Origin: Phytophthora sp. 'mugwort'
Taxonomy: Eukaryota; Oomycota; Peronosporomycetes; Peronosporales; Peronosporaceae
Assembly: GCA_033558025.1 (NCBI GenBank)
Contig: JAUCEF010000007.1
Span: forward strand, 2,790,001 to 2,854,000
DNA: 64,000 nt
Reading direction: 5' to 3'
Below, one piece after another: positions 12,680 to 22,493 of this stretch; positions within the stretch are counted from its first letter, which is position 1; the number at the start of each line of letters is the position of its first letter. The notes below the pieces were generated by a model, which worked only from the letters and a program-made list of their open reading frames with translations, did no database searches and had not been told where the DNA came from. Both the position numbers and the translations under genes were made by a program.

Positions 12680-14980
12680 ATGGCGCCGTCCACAGGGGTC
12701 AAGCCTCCGCGCAAGTTCCGCGCCTTCTGGGCTCTCCAGTACGCGCTGGCAGTGGCCGAGCGCGAGCTGGAGACCGGCGCGCCCACCAGGGCCGTGTGTC
12801 TTATGTGCCGCGCCTTCGCACGCGACGAGACGGCGGGTGCCAAGCGCCGCAAGCCTAAGACCAAGGTGCACTGCTTCTCTCCGCCTTGGCGTCCCGATAA
12901 CATGCGGCGCCACCTGGAGCAGCAACACGCGCTGCGCTGGCGGCAATATAAAGAACTGAGCGACGAGGACAAGCTACGCTTCTTTCCAGCCAATGTAGCG
13001 ATCTCCACGAGGCCGCGGAGCGTCGTCACCCCTGACAACAGGATGGAGGACGTCGTAGCGATGGAGACTGGCGCGCACGTGACTCTGCAGCAGATTACCG
13101 AGTTAAATGCAGTCGTGGTAGATGCGGTGAAGAGGCCAGCCACGTTCCTGGTGGATAAAGAGGTTGTGGATGAGCTGCTACGCGCTGTGGAGGGGGACGA
13201 CGCCGCGTTTGACTGCTTTGAGCCGCAGGAGATCGAGGTGGAGACGGACGACGAGGACTTGGAGCTTGATATAAACGAGAATGACGCGAAATATGTTGTT
13301 CATGTGGATTCAGAGCTCGAGTTGGCCACTTGTGTCAAGTTTGTGGCTGCTGGGGTGTCGTTAAAGCAAGCGGCGCAGTTATATCAAGGGATGATAGGAG
13401 GGATTACGGCGCTGGAAGAGGCCAATGGGGAGTGCACGCCCACGACAGAGAAGCGAGCGATGAACTTGTGTCGAGTCGCATGTGCAGTGAATCTTCAGAC
13501 ATTAAAGGACGTGTTGATAGACGATGTGTGGGCGTTCGCCTTGGTGCTGGAGCTTTGCAAGTGCGCTGGGTCCACGTTTATTGATGTCCGAGTGCGATTT
13601 GAACACAACGGCGAAATCCATAGTGTGCATCTGGTTGGAATTGTGATGCTGGAAGTACAAATGACAGACGAGAGTGTAGATCTGGTGGTGAGATATCTTG
13701 ACGTCATTGCGCCGCAGTGGAGGACAAAACTGATTGGAGTCAGCTTGTCGAATGAAGGTGGGATCAGGGCACGTGCATGTATGCAAGGAATTGTACATCG
13801 GTTAGCTGGAGAGTGTGAAGGCCCAATCTATGGTGACTACAACCTTGCAGTCAAACTCAATTATCTCTTGCGTGAAGCTTGCAGGACCGTCCTAACAGTA
13901 GAGTTTACGAATACCTTGCTCGCTCTGGTCAGCCGTTTACGTAGGCTGAGACCACGATACTCTGACGGGATTAAATGCCTTAAATTGGTTGAAGAGTCTT
14001 GGAAATGCACAGTCAGAGCTCTTCAATGGCTGGTGGCAAACCGCACAGACGTGATCGGTATTACTGAAACATCCCAATACGTTGATATCCCACGGCCAGA
14101 ATGGTGGGTACTTGCGCTCGTGGTAACGACTGTAGCTGGTCAAGTTACTGGCATCTTGAAGCAATTGAGAGACGGCAAAGGGCTTTCGCACGATCGCCAA
14201 CATGTCATCGACCTGATGAATCATCTTTCAATGATGACTGGCGCCGTAGGTCCGTTCATCCCTTCGGATTTGTTTTCGATTTCATGTGAAGACATTGTGA
14301 TCGGCTCGTTCTCGTTGAATCCTGTGGCGACTGCGACGTTCCTCAAAGCTCAAGGAAACTTTGCAGACAGCGCCATTGATTCCTTGCAGCCTACCGCTTA
14401 CCAGACGTTACTGGACGTCACGAGCACGTTTGTACTGACGGTACTATCAAGACTCAATCAAATTATCACTGAAAGCAATAACGACCCCACTCAAGACAGT
14501 ATATCAGCTAGTCGAAGTGATACTTCGACCATCTACCACGTACCAGCTTTGTTTCCGAATGTACTGTGCAAAATGAAACACCAAGATTTTGTTGGGATAC
14601 TCCAGCAACAACGAATGCGGCTGGAGAAACGGTTTACAAGTGAGGAAATTGAAGCAATCGAAACTCAGCATCGTGTCTTACGAAACGCATATTTATTAGA
14701 GAAATGTGTTCGCGATGAGCTTGATCGACTCTCGGCTTGTGGTTCATTTTCGGAAGCGTGGCGAGAAGGAAGACTTGCTGGTATCGAGTGTCAGACCCTC
14801 CGGTCTTTTTGCGGCGCTTTGGCCGCCGTGGCGTCTCCTGTAACGTCGAGCTCGGACTCGGAGTTTTTACTCATCAACTGGCGTAAAATTCCGTTCTCAC
14901 AGTCAATTACGGATTTTTCTCTAGAAGCAATACTACACTCTCAGAATTATCATTCCATGGCTAAGTTTCGGAAGTACTGA
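12680..14980 (+). CDS. hAT-transposase-derived protein, active site eroded
   Basis: Intact single-exon ORF of 766 aa. Near the N-terminus is a BED-like zinc finger: CLMC at about residues 36-39 paired with HLEQQH about 40 residues later. The middle is a diverged copy of the RNase-H-like fold of the hAT-type transposase family that is abundant in Phytophthora. The alignable cues are DVRVRF, HSVHLVGI, PQWRTKLIGVS, GIVHRLAGEC and EWWVLALV. The family's second catalytic Asp (in STDGA) is replaced (SLSNEGG), and the WCxxHQLDL motif is gone. The ORF is nonetheless open from end to end, and I see no terminal inverted repeats or target duplication around it. This suggests a domesticated, non-catalytic descendant used as a DNA-binding or regulatory protein. 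Family membership is from memory of sequence patterns; the role is inference. It is convergent with the anoctamin gene (106-bp gap). Confidence 0.65.
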   Translation: MAPSTGVKPPRKFRAFWALQYALAVAERELETGAPTRAVCLMCRAFARDETAGAKRRKPKTKVHCFSPPWRPDNMRRHLEQQHALRWRQYKELSDEDKLRFFPANVAISTRPRSVVTPDNRMEDVVAMETGAHVTLQQITELNAVVVDAVKRPATFLVDKEVVDELLRAVEGDDAAFDCFEPQEIEVETDDEDLELDINENDAKYVVHVDSELELATCVKFVAAGVSLKQAAQLYQGMIGGITALEEANGECTPTTEKRAMNLCRVACAVNLQTLKDVLIDDVWAFALVLELCKCAGSTFIDVRVRFEHNGEIHSVHLVGIVMLEVQMTDESVDLVVRYLDVIAPQWRTKLIGVSLSNEGGIRARACMQGIVHRLAGECEGPIYGDYNLAVKLNYLLREACRTVLTVEFTNTLLALVSRLRRLRPRYSDGIKCLKLVEESWKCTVRALQWLVANRTDVIGITETSQYVDIPRPEWWVLALVVTTVAGQVTGILKQLRDGKGLSHDRQHVIDLMNHLSMMTGAVGPFIPSDLFSISCEDIVIGSFSLNPVATATFLKAQGNFADSAIDSLQPTAYQTLLDVTSTFVLTVLSRLNQIITESNNDPTQDSISASRSDTSTIYHVPALFPNVLCKMKHQDFVGILQQQRMRLEKRFTSEEIEAIETQHRVLRNAYLLEKCVRDELDRLSACGSFSEAWREGRLAGIECQTLRSFCGALAAVASPVTSSSDSEFLLINWRKIPFSQSITDFSLEAILHSQNYHSMAKFRKY

Positions 14981-15086
14981 GTGAGATCAAGTATTGCTGC
15001 TATATGAAATCCAACCTTGAGGTTGCAGTGAAAAAAGTCAACGGAAGATCGAATATGAAAGGTCTATGCAAGGCATTGGGATGAAT

Positions 15087-17867
15087 CTACGCCGTGGATT
15101 CAGTCACCGTCTCGAGTTCGTGTTGAGGGTAGCCGGCTGGCCGCACCTCGCTCTCGTGGCCGCGTATTGTCATCACGGCCAGCTCACTCGCTTTCTCCTC
15201 CCACTGATCGTTGGAATAGATATTCAGGTCCAGGTTTTCCGACACCTCATTAAGATGCGACACATCGCCCTCCGATAGATTTTTGAAAACAACGTCCACA
15301 ATATGGTCGTACCGTTCCAGCAGCAAGTCGAGATGGTGGGGCAGGTCGGGCACAATTCGCTCGATCAAGAGCGAGATCGCCAACCCAATTTGCCAAACAA
15401 CGACAAAGCTGAACGCCTTGACAGTTCCACTGTAGTTTTCGAACAGATCTGACGTCCACAGGATCAGTGCCGCATTAGTTCCGACGGTCATGTACGTCAT
15501 GAACCGGAAGATGTAGAACCACACGCCGATGCTCTTCGCAGGATGAGGGAACGGCCGGCGACAGCCAAAGCAGAGCTTCGATGCGTCCACATGCACCTCC
15601 ACCATGTTGTTCACCAACGCAAGCAGAGGAGTCAACGGGAATGCCACTACGAAGAGGTTGTGGAAACCGAATTGAATCGCCAGCTCGTTGTAGTCTTCGA
15701 AAGCTTCGTTGCTTCCGTAGGGCGCCAGCTTCGCTTGAGTTTCAATTGGATTGTGGCCTGCTTTTTGCTTGCCTTCCTGCGACTTGTTCTCAGCGTAAAG
15801 CTGGTAACGATACTTGAGATACGGAATCGCAACTTCCGTGGTGTTGCCCACGGCAATGCGAACGAGGAAGAGCACCAGCAATTGATCACGAAGCTCTTTC
15901 ATGCAGTCGTCACCATACAAACAAGAGTCTTCCGCTTGACGTTTGATAAACGCAATGTAGAAGAAGGAGGCGAACGAATTGCAGAACTGGAACAAGAAGA
16001 CTTTAATCGCCAGAAAGTTTTCGTACTCGCCATCGGTGCGGTGGTTCTCGAGATCATTCAGTCGACGGGCAACGAGTCGGTAGATCATATTGAGAATCAA
16101 GATCTGGATAGCATTCCCCACAGTCACGGCTAGCGTCAATGGCGTCCGGTACTTGACGTCGATGTTCCGGAGGTTTTCACCGTCGTTAATGTAATGTTTC
16201 AACACAAAGAGCCCCACAAGCGCGACGATAACGATCCCAACCATGACGGTCACGACGGTGATGGACACGACAAACCAACGGTGGCGCTTGGCACGGCTCT
16301 CGTACGTCAGTTCTTGTGCATCGGTGACTGGATTATAGCTCTTGGTTCCTCGGAACTGTGGGCGGTAACGGAACACCTCGTTTAAGCCTTGACACCCCCA
16401 AAGTGAGCCCAGCAGTCCATTCTTTCGCTTCCAGAACTCGGAGAACGTGGACGACCAAATGACGACGAAAATCGCAAAAGCGACCAAGAAGTACCCTCGA
16501 TTGTTGTCGTTTCCGGCTTCGTCTCGTTCTTCTTCGTAGATTATCGTCACAATGCCCGCGATGGACGGAAAAATCAACATTTTTGTGTAAAACTCGAGCC
16601 ACGCAAAGTAGAGCGCAATCTTCTCTCCAAAATAGTAGCGGATTTTATGCAGTGGCTGGACGAGCATCTTCATGTTCAAAGCCCACGTCACACGCAACTC
16701 GTTCAGCGCAGCTTCGTCATGGAGAGCAAACATTGGATTCTTCAAATACCCTGCAGCCTCCAGCGCATCCCAGTTAATATGGCGATCCACGATCCCCGAC
16801 GCGAGACGAATGCGGTCTTTCTGAGTAAATAATGTTTGCTCTTGGCTGCCACCCCAGTTGACGGGATAACGACGGAAATACGGCTGAAACTCGGGCTCGT
16901 GACGATAGTCGGCGAATGGCGCAAAGTACGTCATCGGGTCGTGGTGGATCGAGAAGATGGACGCCCAGAACCGATTCCAGGGCGTTTGACTGTGGTTTGT
17001 ATCATCCGAGAACATGCCGTCAGATTCTTCTCGGTGTCCCCAGCGGTCCAGTGCTTGACGAATTAACGGGTGGAACTCGTCACCACGCGACACAAGCAAC
17101 GGATCCATTTCCGGTACGTCCGTGTTAGAATTGCCACGTTTCTCTCGTAAAAGGTCTAACGATTTTTGCCACCCAGCAGCACCAATCTCACGCTTCAAGG
17201 CAGAGATTTTGTCCCTGTGGAGCATGACATCGAAGGGTTTGTTACTCAACTGCACGCGATAATTGGTACGATCAGCCTCCACACGCAAATCATCATTCTC
17301 CGACTTGACCGACATGATGATTTCGTCGCCATCACAACTGACAAACATCCGCGTCGTCAGACCACACGCGAGCTGCACACGACGTGAAATGGCCGTGGCT
17401 ACGAGCTCACAGAAACGACGTTCAGTCGTGGGCTCAGTGGAGCCGACGAATTGCTCGTACTCGCTCTCCAGTAGTTGACGTTCAGTCTCGATCCTGTTTG
17501 GTTCCACAGCGCCACTTTTTGTTGCTGCCACCATGTCATGTCCCTGCTCGTCCAAGAAGCAGCGTGGAGTTCGAAGCACGCGCTGGAACGGGCGTTCACT
17601 GGTGCCCAGAAGCAACGTACCGAACGTTTGCACGGTAAACGACTCAGGCTTCTTGACCTCGCCACCTTCACGCAACGGGAAGATCAGCACCAAGTCGTTC
17701 TCGAACATTATGTTTTCGTACACGTCCGATACGGCGCCAAACTTGTACAAGATCGAGGCAGGTTTGCTCTTGTTGGTGAGATCGATTTGGATCGCGTGTT
17801 CACTTACAGCCGATTCACCGTCATCGTGATGGCCTTGAGGCAGTGGAGTCACGACGTCTTCATTCAT
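15087..17867 (-). CDS. Anoctamin/TMEM16 family membrane protein (copy 1)
   Basis: Single-exon gene, 926 aa. Anoctamins are calcium-activated chloride channels and/or lipid scramblases of the plasma or internal membranes. The N-terminal cytosolic half (to about residue 400) is soluble, and about ten membrane segments follow. The family signature starts at RYYFGEKIALYFAWLEFYT. Later come KRKNGLLGSLWG, RPQFRGTKSYNP and the late block NNMVEVHVDASKLC..RRPFPHPAKSIGVWFY, whose acidic residues belong to the helices that bind calcium in characterised members. No truncation is visible. The start is MNEDVVTPLP at 17867. A close paralogue lies at 22494-25214 in the opposite orientation. Channel versus scramblase activity cannot be told from sequence alone. 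Confidence 0.93.
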   Translation of the reverse strand: MNEDVVTPLPQGHHDDGESAVSEHAIQIDLTNKSKPASILYKFGAVSDVYENIMFENDLVLIFPLREGGEVKKPESFTVQTFGTLLLGTSERPFQRVLRTPRCFLDEQGHDMVAATKSGAVEPNRIETERQLLESEYEQFVGSTEPTTERRFCELVATAISRRVQLACGLTTRMFVSCDGDEIIMSVKSENDDLRVEADRTNYRVQLSNKPFDVMLHRDKISALKREIGAAGWQKSLDLLREKRGNSNTDVPEMDPLLVSRGDEFHPLIRQALDRWGHREESDGMFSDDTNHSQTPWNRFWASIFSIHHDPMTYFAPFADYRHEPEFQPYFRRYPVNWGGSQEQTLFTQKDRIRLASGIVDRHINWDALEAAGYLKNPMFALHDEAALNELRVTWALNMKMLVQPLHKIRYYFGEKIALYFAWLEFYTKMLIFPSIAGIVTIIYEEERDEAGNDNNRGYFLVAFAIFVVIWSSTFSEFWKRKNGLLGSLWGCQGLNEVFRYRPQFRGTKSYNPVTDAQELTYESRAKRHRWFVVSITVVTVMVGIVIVALVGLFVLKHYINDGENLRNIDVKYRTPLTLAVTVGNAIQILILNMIYRLVARRLNDLENHRTDGEYENFLAIKVFLFQFCNSFASFFYIAFIKRQAEDSCLYGDDCMKELRDQLLVLFLVRIAVGNTTEVAIPYLKYRYQLYAENKSQEGKQKAGHNPIETQAKLAPYGSNEAFEDYNELAIQFGFHNLFVVAFPLTPLLALVNNMVEVHVDASKLCFGCRRPFPHPAKSIGVWFYIFRFMTYMTVGTNAALILWTSDLFENYSGTVKAFSFVVVWQIGLAISLLIERIVPDLPHHLDLLLERYDHIVDVVFKNLSEGDVSHLNEVSENLDLNIYSNDQWEEKASELAVMTIRGHESEVRPAGYPQHELETVTESTA

Positions 17868-18311
17868 GGCGACCTACTGGTGCTGGGAACTCGGAACTTG
17901 GGGCAGTTTGAATAATGAACACAACGTACATGGTCTCAACTGCTGGGAAGGTGAGCATGATCTCAAACATGTATCGGAAATAGGCGCTGTCTTGGGGGCT
18001 AAAGAGAGGTGGTTCATGCACGTTTGCAGCTTCACACGAAACGCTAGCTATTTTAACGTCTGGAACGCTGTTATCACTGTGTTCAAACATGTCACCACCT
18101 ACTGAAGTTGCTCTAATATTGGAGGTACGAGATTTCATGCCAGTTTTCCACATGTAGACGCACTTCAAGTACACAATGAGCCCGTCAGCAGAATAATTTA
18201 ACAAGAATTTTGTGAGTACATCGCTTTCGCTTTGTGCATTTGTCACGTTATCTAGCTCAGATTCGTTCAGCTTGAATTTCACATTCTTCATCACCGCATT
18301 TGCTTCCCTTC
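17868..18311. other. Intergenic region upstream of anoctamin copy 1
   Basis: 444 bp between the stop of the synergin-like gene and the start of anoctamin copy 1, both on the minus strand. A minus ORF of 152 codons (18318-17860) fills it. It overlaps the anoctamin start by a few bases, begins with GTG or an internal Met and has no recognisable family. It may be a leader, a small unknown gene or chance. Otherwise nothing is seen. Confidence 0.4.
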
Positions 18312-21300
18312 TCACCACTCATTCAGCATATCACTGTTGTTGACGCCAATATCAACTGTCCAGATCGTATCAGGCTTGACCAGCTTCGTCAGCGCACTCC
18401 GATTAGTCTTGCCCGTCAACGGCTGCTTGCTAGGATACGACAAGATGCTAATTTGCGACGGTGCCACATGCGCCACCTCCTCCACGTCATACAAGAACAT
18501 CGCGCACTTCCACTTCACTTCGTCCAGACCTCCACTGATAGCGTCCAGATTCAGTTCCATCTTGCGCACTTCTTCGCCAGATTGTCCCTTTCGTCGGAGA
18601 CTTACGAACCGCGGACGGTGTCTGGAGCTTGCGAACGAAAATCGGTCCTGGAACTTCTTCATCAGACCGCCATTGCTGCTGCCACCATTTGAAAGGCCCC
18701 CATTCCGTGTCCGATTGTCTCCAGCATTTGCTGCTTCCGAGTCACTTCCGCTACTGTGTCCCGTGTGGTCACTTCCCTCTGATCCTCTCTCATCGCCAGT
18801 AGTGACTCCACGACCAGTTGATGCCTCGTCATGGCTGGTCGGGAACGAGAATCGAGCGAGTTTCTGAACAGAGGCACCGGTCGGAGTATCAGCTCCTGCA
18901 TGATCACTCTTACAGTCATTGCCGCTACTTCCTGAACCATGAGATGCTGCACTTCCACCCCGAGACAGCAGATGACGCGTCGTGGAGAATAACGACCCAC
19001 CACGCGAATTTGCCTGTTGTTGAGCAGCCTGCTCGGCAATTTTGGCTTTGGCTGACAGCGCAGCCTGCTTAGCTATCCGCATCATGGCGTCGTTCACAGA
19101 GTTGAGGAACAGAGCGTCTTGCAATTCCTTCAGGGCGCGACGCATACAAACAGCGTCACCGGTGGCAGCATACCCGATATACAGCTCATGTCTTTCAGAA
19201 CCATGTGGGAAGATACCATTCTGCCGAGAGGCCTCTTGGATCTTCTCGGACAGCACATATTTTAAATACTTGGACGCACGGGTAGAGTTCCTGCTCAACC
19301 GAAGACCGTCCCCCTTATCGTTCAGTTCTGACGCAGACGAGAGTGACGACGAGCAATGAGACTGTCGGCCCGTTGCAACCACGATGGAGATATACTCGTC
19401 ACATATGGCGCAAAACACGTCTTGGATAAATTCTGAAGATGAATCCTGGACAACATCCGCATCTTTCACATCTGTTGGACTATCAGGTTCAGCCTCAGAG
19501 GGCGTTGGTACAGGTTCTGTTGTGAATGCCTCGTTAAAGAACAATGACAATTCTGTCTTCGAGAATGAAGGAGCTGACAGGACTGAAGGAGTTGTGGTCG
19601 TATCCACAGATGTGGCTGTAATAGCAGGAGAGAACTCGCCAAACCCATTGTCGTCTTCATCAGAAGCGTGCGATTCAGACTGTTGGAAATCCGGAAAGTT
19701 TGCTGCGTCGTTGACAGAGCTCTGTGTAAACTCACCAAAGTCGCCAAAGTCGTCACCACCGGTCTCAGAACTCTGTGCAAAGTCCGCAAATCCGTCGTCA
19801 GCAGCAGATCGAAAAGCAAAGGTACCAGCGAAGTCTCCAAACGCTTCATTCTCGTCCTCAAGCGGCATGTTCTGGACTGGAGTTGACGATGGAGACGAGC
19901 CCCACGGCGAGACGTCTGGGAGTACAGCAGCGCTTGTTGTAGGCGGCGCTGCTACTTCAAATTCTCCAAAGCCACTAAATTCATCACTGTCATCTCCATC
20001 CACGACCTCTTCTTGAACATTCTCCTCAAATGTTTCGACCGCCGTAACCTCATCAGAGCTAGCAGGAAACTCCACCGGAGCAGTAGCAGGAACGGATGGT
20101 GACACGCTAGGTAGATCGTGGTGAAGCGTAGACTCCCGTACTACGTCATCACCCGAACCGAAGCCTGTGCTTTCGATATTCGTCTCCGTTACCGGAGTTG
20201 CGATAGAGTTGTCTTCAAATTCAATATCGTGGAGACACTGAGCACGAACTTCATCGTCTTTTTCATCAGTGATCCTGTCTTCGTGCTCAATAGTAGGAAC
20301 CACTTCTATCGTCTCGGACATTGCCTTGATCAACAAATCTTCCGAATCTGCGGCTGCAGCTGAAGAATCAGTAACGTGTACAGCATGATCGTCCTGTGTA
20401 AACCCACCAGCAAACACGTCATCGTCCTTGCGATCTGATGTGGACGTGGTTGGAATGTCGACGCTATGCCAGACATCCAGCGGTTCCTTCTCCATGCTTC
20501 CAGACGTTGTGTGCTTGATAATTCCATCAGCACTGACTAAGGACTCGAGATCACCATTTGATGCATATTGGCTTTCATCCAGCAGCTCAGTAACATTCGC
20601 GTTTTCTTGAGAATTTTCTTCAGGAACATCTCCATCTTCCGTGTCTAAACCTGGTTCCACAGACGGATCCCATGCAGCGAGAGCTTCGGCCAAAGGCATC
20701 TCCACGGGGGCGGCTAGTCCTGCTTCTGTGAAAGGATCCAGCTCCTCCAATTCGTCAGCAGGAGCTGCGAAACTCATAAAGCTGTCCGTCAGTTTAAAAG
20801 AGCTGTGCAACGAAGGCGGAGCAGACGAAGGCGACGGGGTCACACTCCATGTCGTTGCTGTCTCGGGTGTAGCAGACGCAAGCACGTTAAACGACGCAGT
20901 ATTGTCTTCCAACGCCCCAGCGCTCACAAATGACGACCTTAACGAGCCAAACGATCGCGTACGCTCACTAAACAGGTCCTTCGGCGACGCCTGGGCCTCC
21001 ACAGATCCAGGTGTGGAATGAGAATGCACGGAAGGCCTCGCGTCCTCATGTAACGAAGCAAATGATCCATGCAACGACGTTGGCGTTGAGGAAGATGCTG
21101 TCGATAGCGGTGGCGTAGGCGTCAACGCGAACAGATCATCAGTGCCAAACACTGGGATCGCAGCACTCGTCTCGCTTGAATTGTTAGCAATGCCAAAGAA
21201 CGGGTCGCGTGGCGCCGTCGCCTGAACTGGAGAGAACGATAGCAAGTCTCCCGTCGAAGCCTCTGGAGTCGTCGTCGTAGCAGGAGCAGCCGACGAGAAC

Positions 21301-21920
21301 GCCGCAAACGTCGTCGACGGCGGCGGTGGCAGCGTCGGGTTTGACGTCGTCCGGTTATCGCCGCCCGATGTAGGGCCCACAGACGTCGAAGATATCGACA
21401 GCGGGTTCTCTGAGTCATGCGTCGTCTTACCCCATACCAAGTCCAAGATCGTGGAAGTCGGAGCTGTACCGACGGCTCCGCTCGTCATAAAATTTTCAGC
21501 AGTCTGTATGTTCTGTGCTGTCGCCTCTGTAGTATCAGCAGCAGCCCCCAGGCCTCCTGTAATGTCCGCGAAAGGGTCGATTTCGCCGCTGATCGACGGT
21601 AGCAGCGTTGGCGGCGCTGTGGTCGCCACAGGGGCCGTGAGAGGCGAGAACAACATCAACGAGGAACTGCCTGCAGCTGCAGAGGGACCAACACTCTGTT
21701 CCTGACCGCCCACAAAGTCCCCGAAGTCTGCCTCGGCCCCGTAGACGTCGCCGAACGGATCCGAGAGCCGCTCGGCCGCTGCAAAGGAGCTGAAGTCGAC
21801 GTCCGCCGCGCCATTGGAGCTGTGATTTGGCTCCGAGGTGGAAGGGGAGCTGGAGGACGCTCTGAAGCCGTCGATGCGACCTGTGGAAGCGCCTGTGAAG
21901 CCCGAGGACGCCGCCATCAT
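18312..21920 (-). CDS. Synergin/aftiphilin-like AP-1 accessory protein
   Basis: Single-exon ORF, 1202 aa. Residues 1 to about 800 are low-complexity (Ser, Thr, Pro, Ala, acidic), with many short acidic-aromatic motifs such as ADFGDFVGG, DEFSGFGEF, DGFADFAQ and DDFGDFGEF. In gamma-synergin, aftiphilin and related proteins such [DE]FxxF/FGDF motifs bind the ear domains of AP-1 gamma and GGA adaptors in clathrin traffic at the trans-Golgi. A globular, mostly helical block follows (about 820-980, CAICDEYISIVVATG). The C-terminal domain near 1100-1202 (EVKWKCAMFLYDVEEV) has a spaced Cys/hydrophobic pattern reminiscent of the synergin C-terminus. The adaptor role is inferred from the motifs; I cannot confirm homology. 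The start is at a double Met. It is divergent from anoctamin copy 2. Confidence 0.6.
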   Translation of the reverse strand: MMAASSGFTGASTGRIDGFRASSSSPSTSEPNHSSNGAADVDFSSFAAAERLSDPFGDVYGAEADFGDFVGGQEQSVGPSAAAGSSSLMLFSPLTAPVATTAPPTLLPSISGEIDPFADITGGLGAAADTTEATAQNIQTAENFMTSGAVGTAPTSTILDLVWGKTTHDSENPLSISSTSVGPTSGGDNRTTSNPTLPPPPSTTFAAFSSAAPATTTTPEASTGDLLSFSPVQATAPRDPFFGIANNSSETSAAIPVFGTDDLFALTPTPPLSTASSSTPTSLHGSFASLHEDARPSVHSHSTPGSVEAQASPKDLFSERTRSFGSLRSSFVSAGALEDNTASFNVLASATPETATTWSVTPSPSSAPPSLHSSFKLTDSFMSFAAPADELEELDPFTEAGLAAPVEMPLAEALAAWDPSVEPGLDTEDGDVPEENSQENANVTELLDESQYASNGDLESLVSADGIIKHTTSGSMEKEPLDVWHSVDIPTTSTSDRKDDDVFAGGFTQDDHAVHVTDSSAAAADSEDLLIKAMSETIEVVPTIEHEDRITDEKDDEVRAQCLHDIEFEDNSIATPVTETNIESTGFGSGDDVVRESTLHHDLPSVSPSVPATAPVEFPASSDEVTAVETFEENVQEEVVDGDDSDEFSGFGEFEVAAPPTTSAAVLPDVSPWGSSPSSTPVQNMPLEDENEAFGDFAGTFAFRSAADDGFADFAQSSETGGDDFGDFGEFTQSSVNDAANFPDFQQSESHASDEDDNGFGEFSPAITATSVDTTTTPSVLSAPSFSKTELSLFFNEAFTTEPVPTPSEAEPDSPTDVKDADVVQDSSSEFIQDVFCAICDEYISIVVATGRQSHCSSSLSSASELNDKGDGLRLSRNSTRASKYLKYVLSEKIQEASRQNGIFPHGSERHELYIGYAATGDAVCMRRALKELQDALFLNSVNDAMMRIAKQAALSAKAKIAEQAAQQQANSRGGSLFSTTRHLLSRGGSAASHGSGSSGNDCKSDHAGADTPTGASVQKLARFSFPTSHDEASTGRGVTTGDERGSEGSDHTGHSSGSDSEAANAGDNRTRNGGLSNGGSSNGGLMKKFQDRFSFASSRHRPRFVSLRRKGQSGEEVRKMELNLDAISGGLDEVKWKCAMFLYDVEEVAHVAPSQISILSYPSKQPLTGKTNRSALTKLVKPDTIWTVDIGVNNSDMLNEW

Positions 21921-22493
21921 GATGCGCGATACTCCTCGTACGTAGCGTCTATCTCGAGTGTTAGGTATTCCCCCCTATAAAACGAGACGCATACTGATTC
22001 AGACCTATGAAACGTCAATATACGGCAATTGGTACTAGCCAAATAAAAACATATGCTCTATGATAGGAGAGGCACAACCTATACCGGTAATACCGGTAGA
22101 GCAGATTTGCCATGGATTATATCGCCCCTGCTCGATGGCACAACGTGTGAATAATCGCGCTGCGATAGACCATCACAGTCGTAGTGAACCCTGCGTCACG
22201 TCGTAGTCAGATCTTGTCCCTCCTCGACGTGTAGGCATATCCGTCCACCACGCCCATTATTGGGCTGCTCTCTTCCATCGCATCAGTAGACGCTTACACT
22301 CTATCGCTGTAACTATACTGTACGAGTCTTTGGCCGGTGTGAGTCACCCCTTGCCCTCTCATGACCACGTGCACCTTTTTCGCCAATCCGCGCATCGTTG
22401 CATCGACGAGATCCGGCACCGCAGCCCTAGTACACTGTATACACTTGTCACTTGTAGATTTGCAGTTTAAGCACAAGACCATTACTCGTGCTC
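21921..22493. promoter_or_regulatory. Divergent promoter region, synergin-like / anoctamin 2
   Basis: 573 bp between two head-to-head genes. The part near 22001-22110 is comparatively AT-rich and contains the short direct repeat TACCGGTAATACCGGTA at about 22081-22097. I assign no specific promoter element and see no ORF with family resemblance. Confidence 0.4.

Noticed and set aside
12680..14980. Active hAT transposon
   Set aside because: No terminal inverted repeats or target duplication seen, and key active-site residues are replaced.
17860..18318. 152-codon minus ORF in the anoctamin upstream region
   Set aside because: Not called as a gene: no clear start, no family, and it overlaps the start of the downstream gene; mentioned only in the intergenic note.
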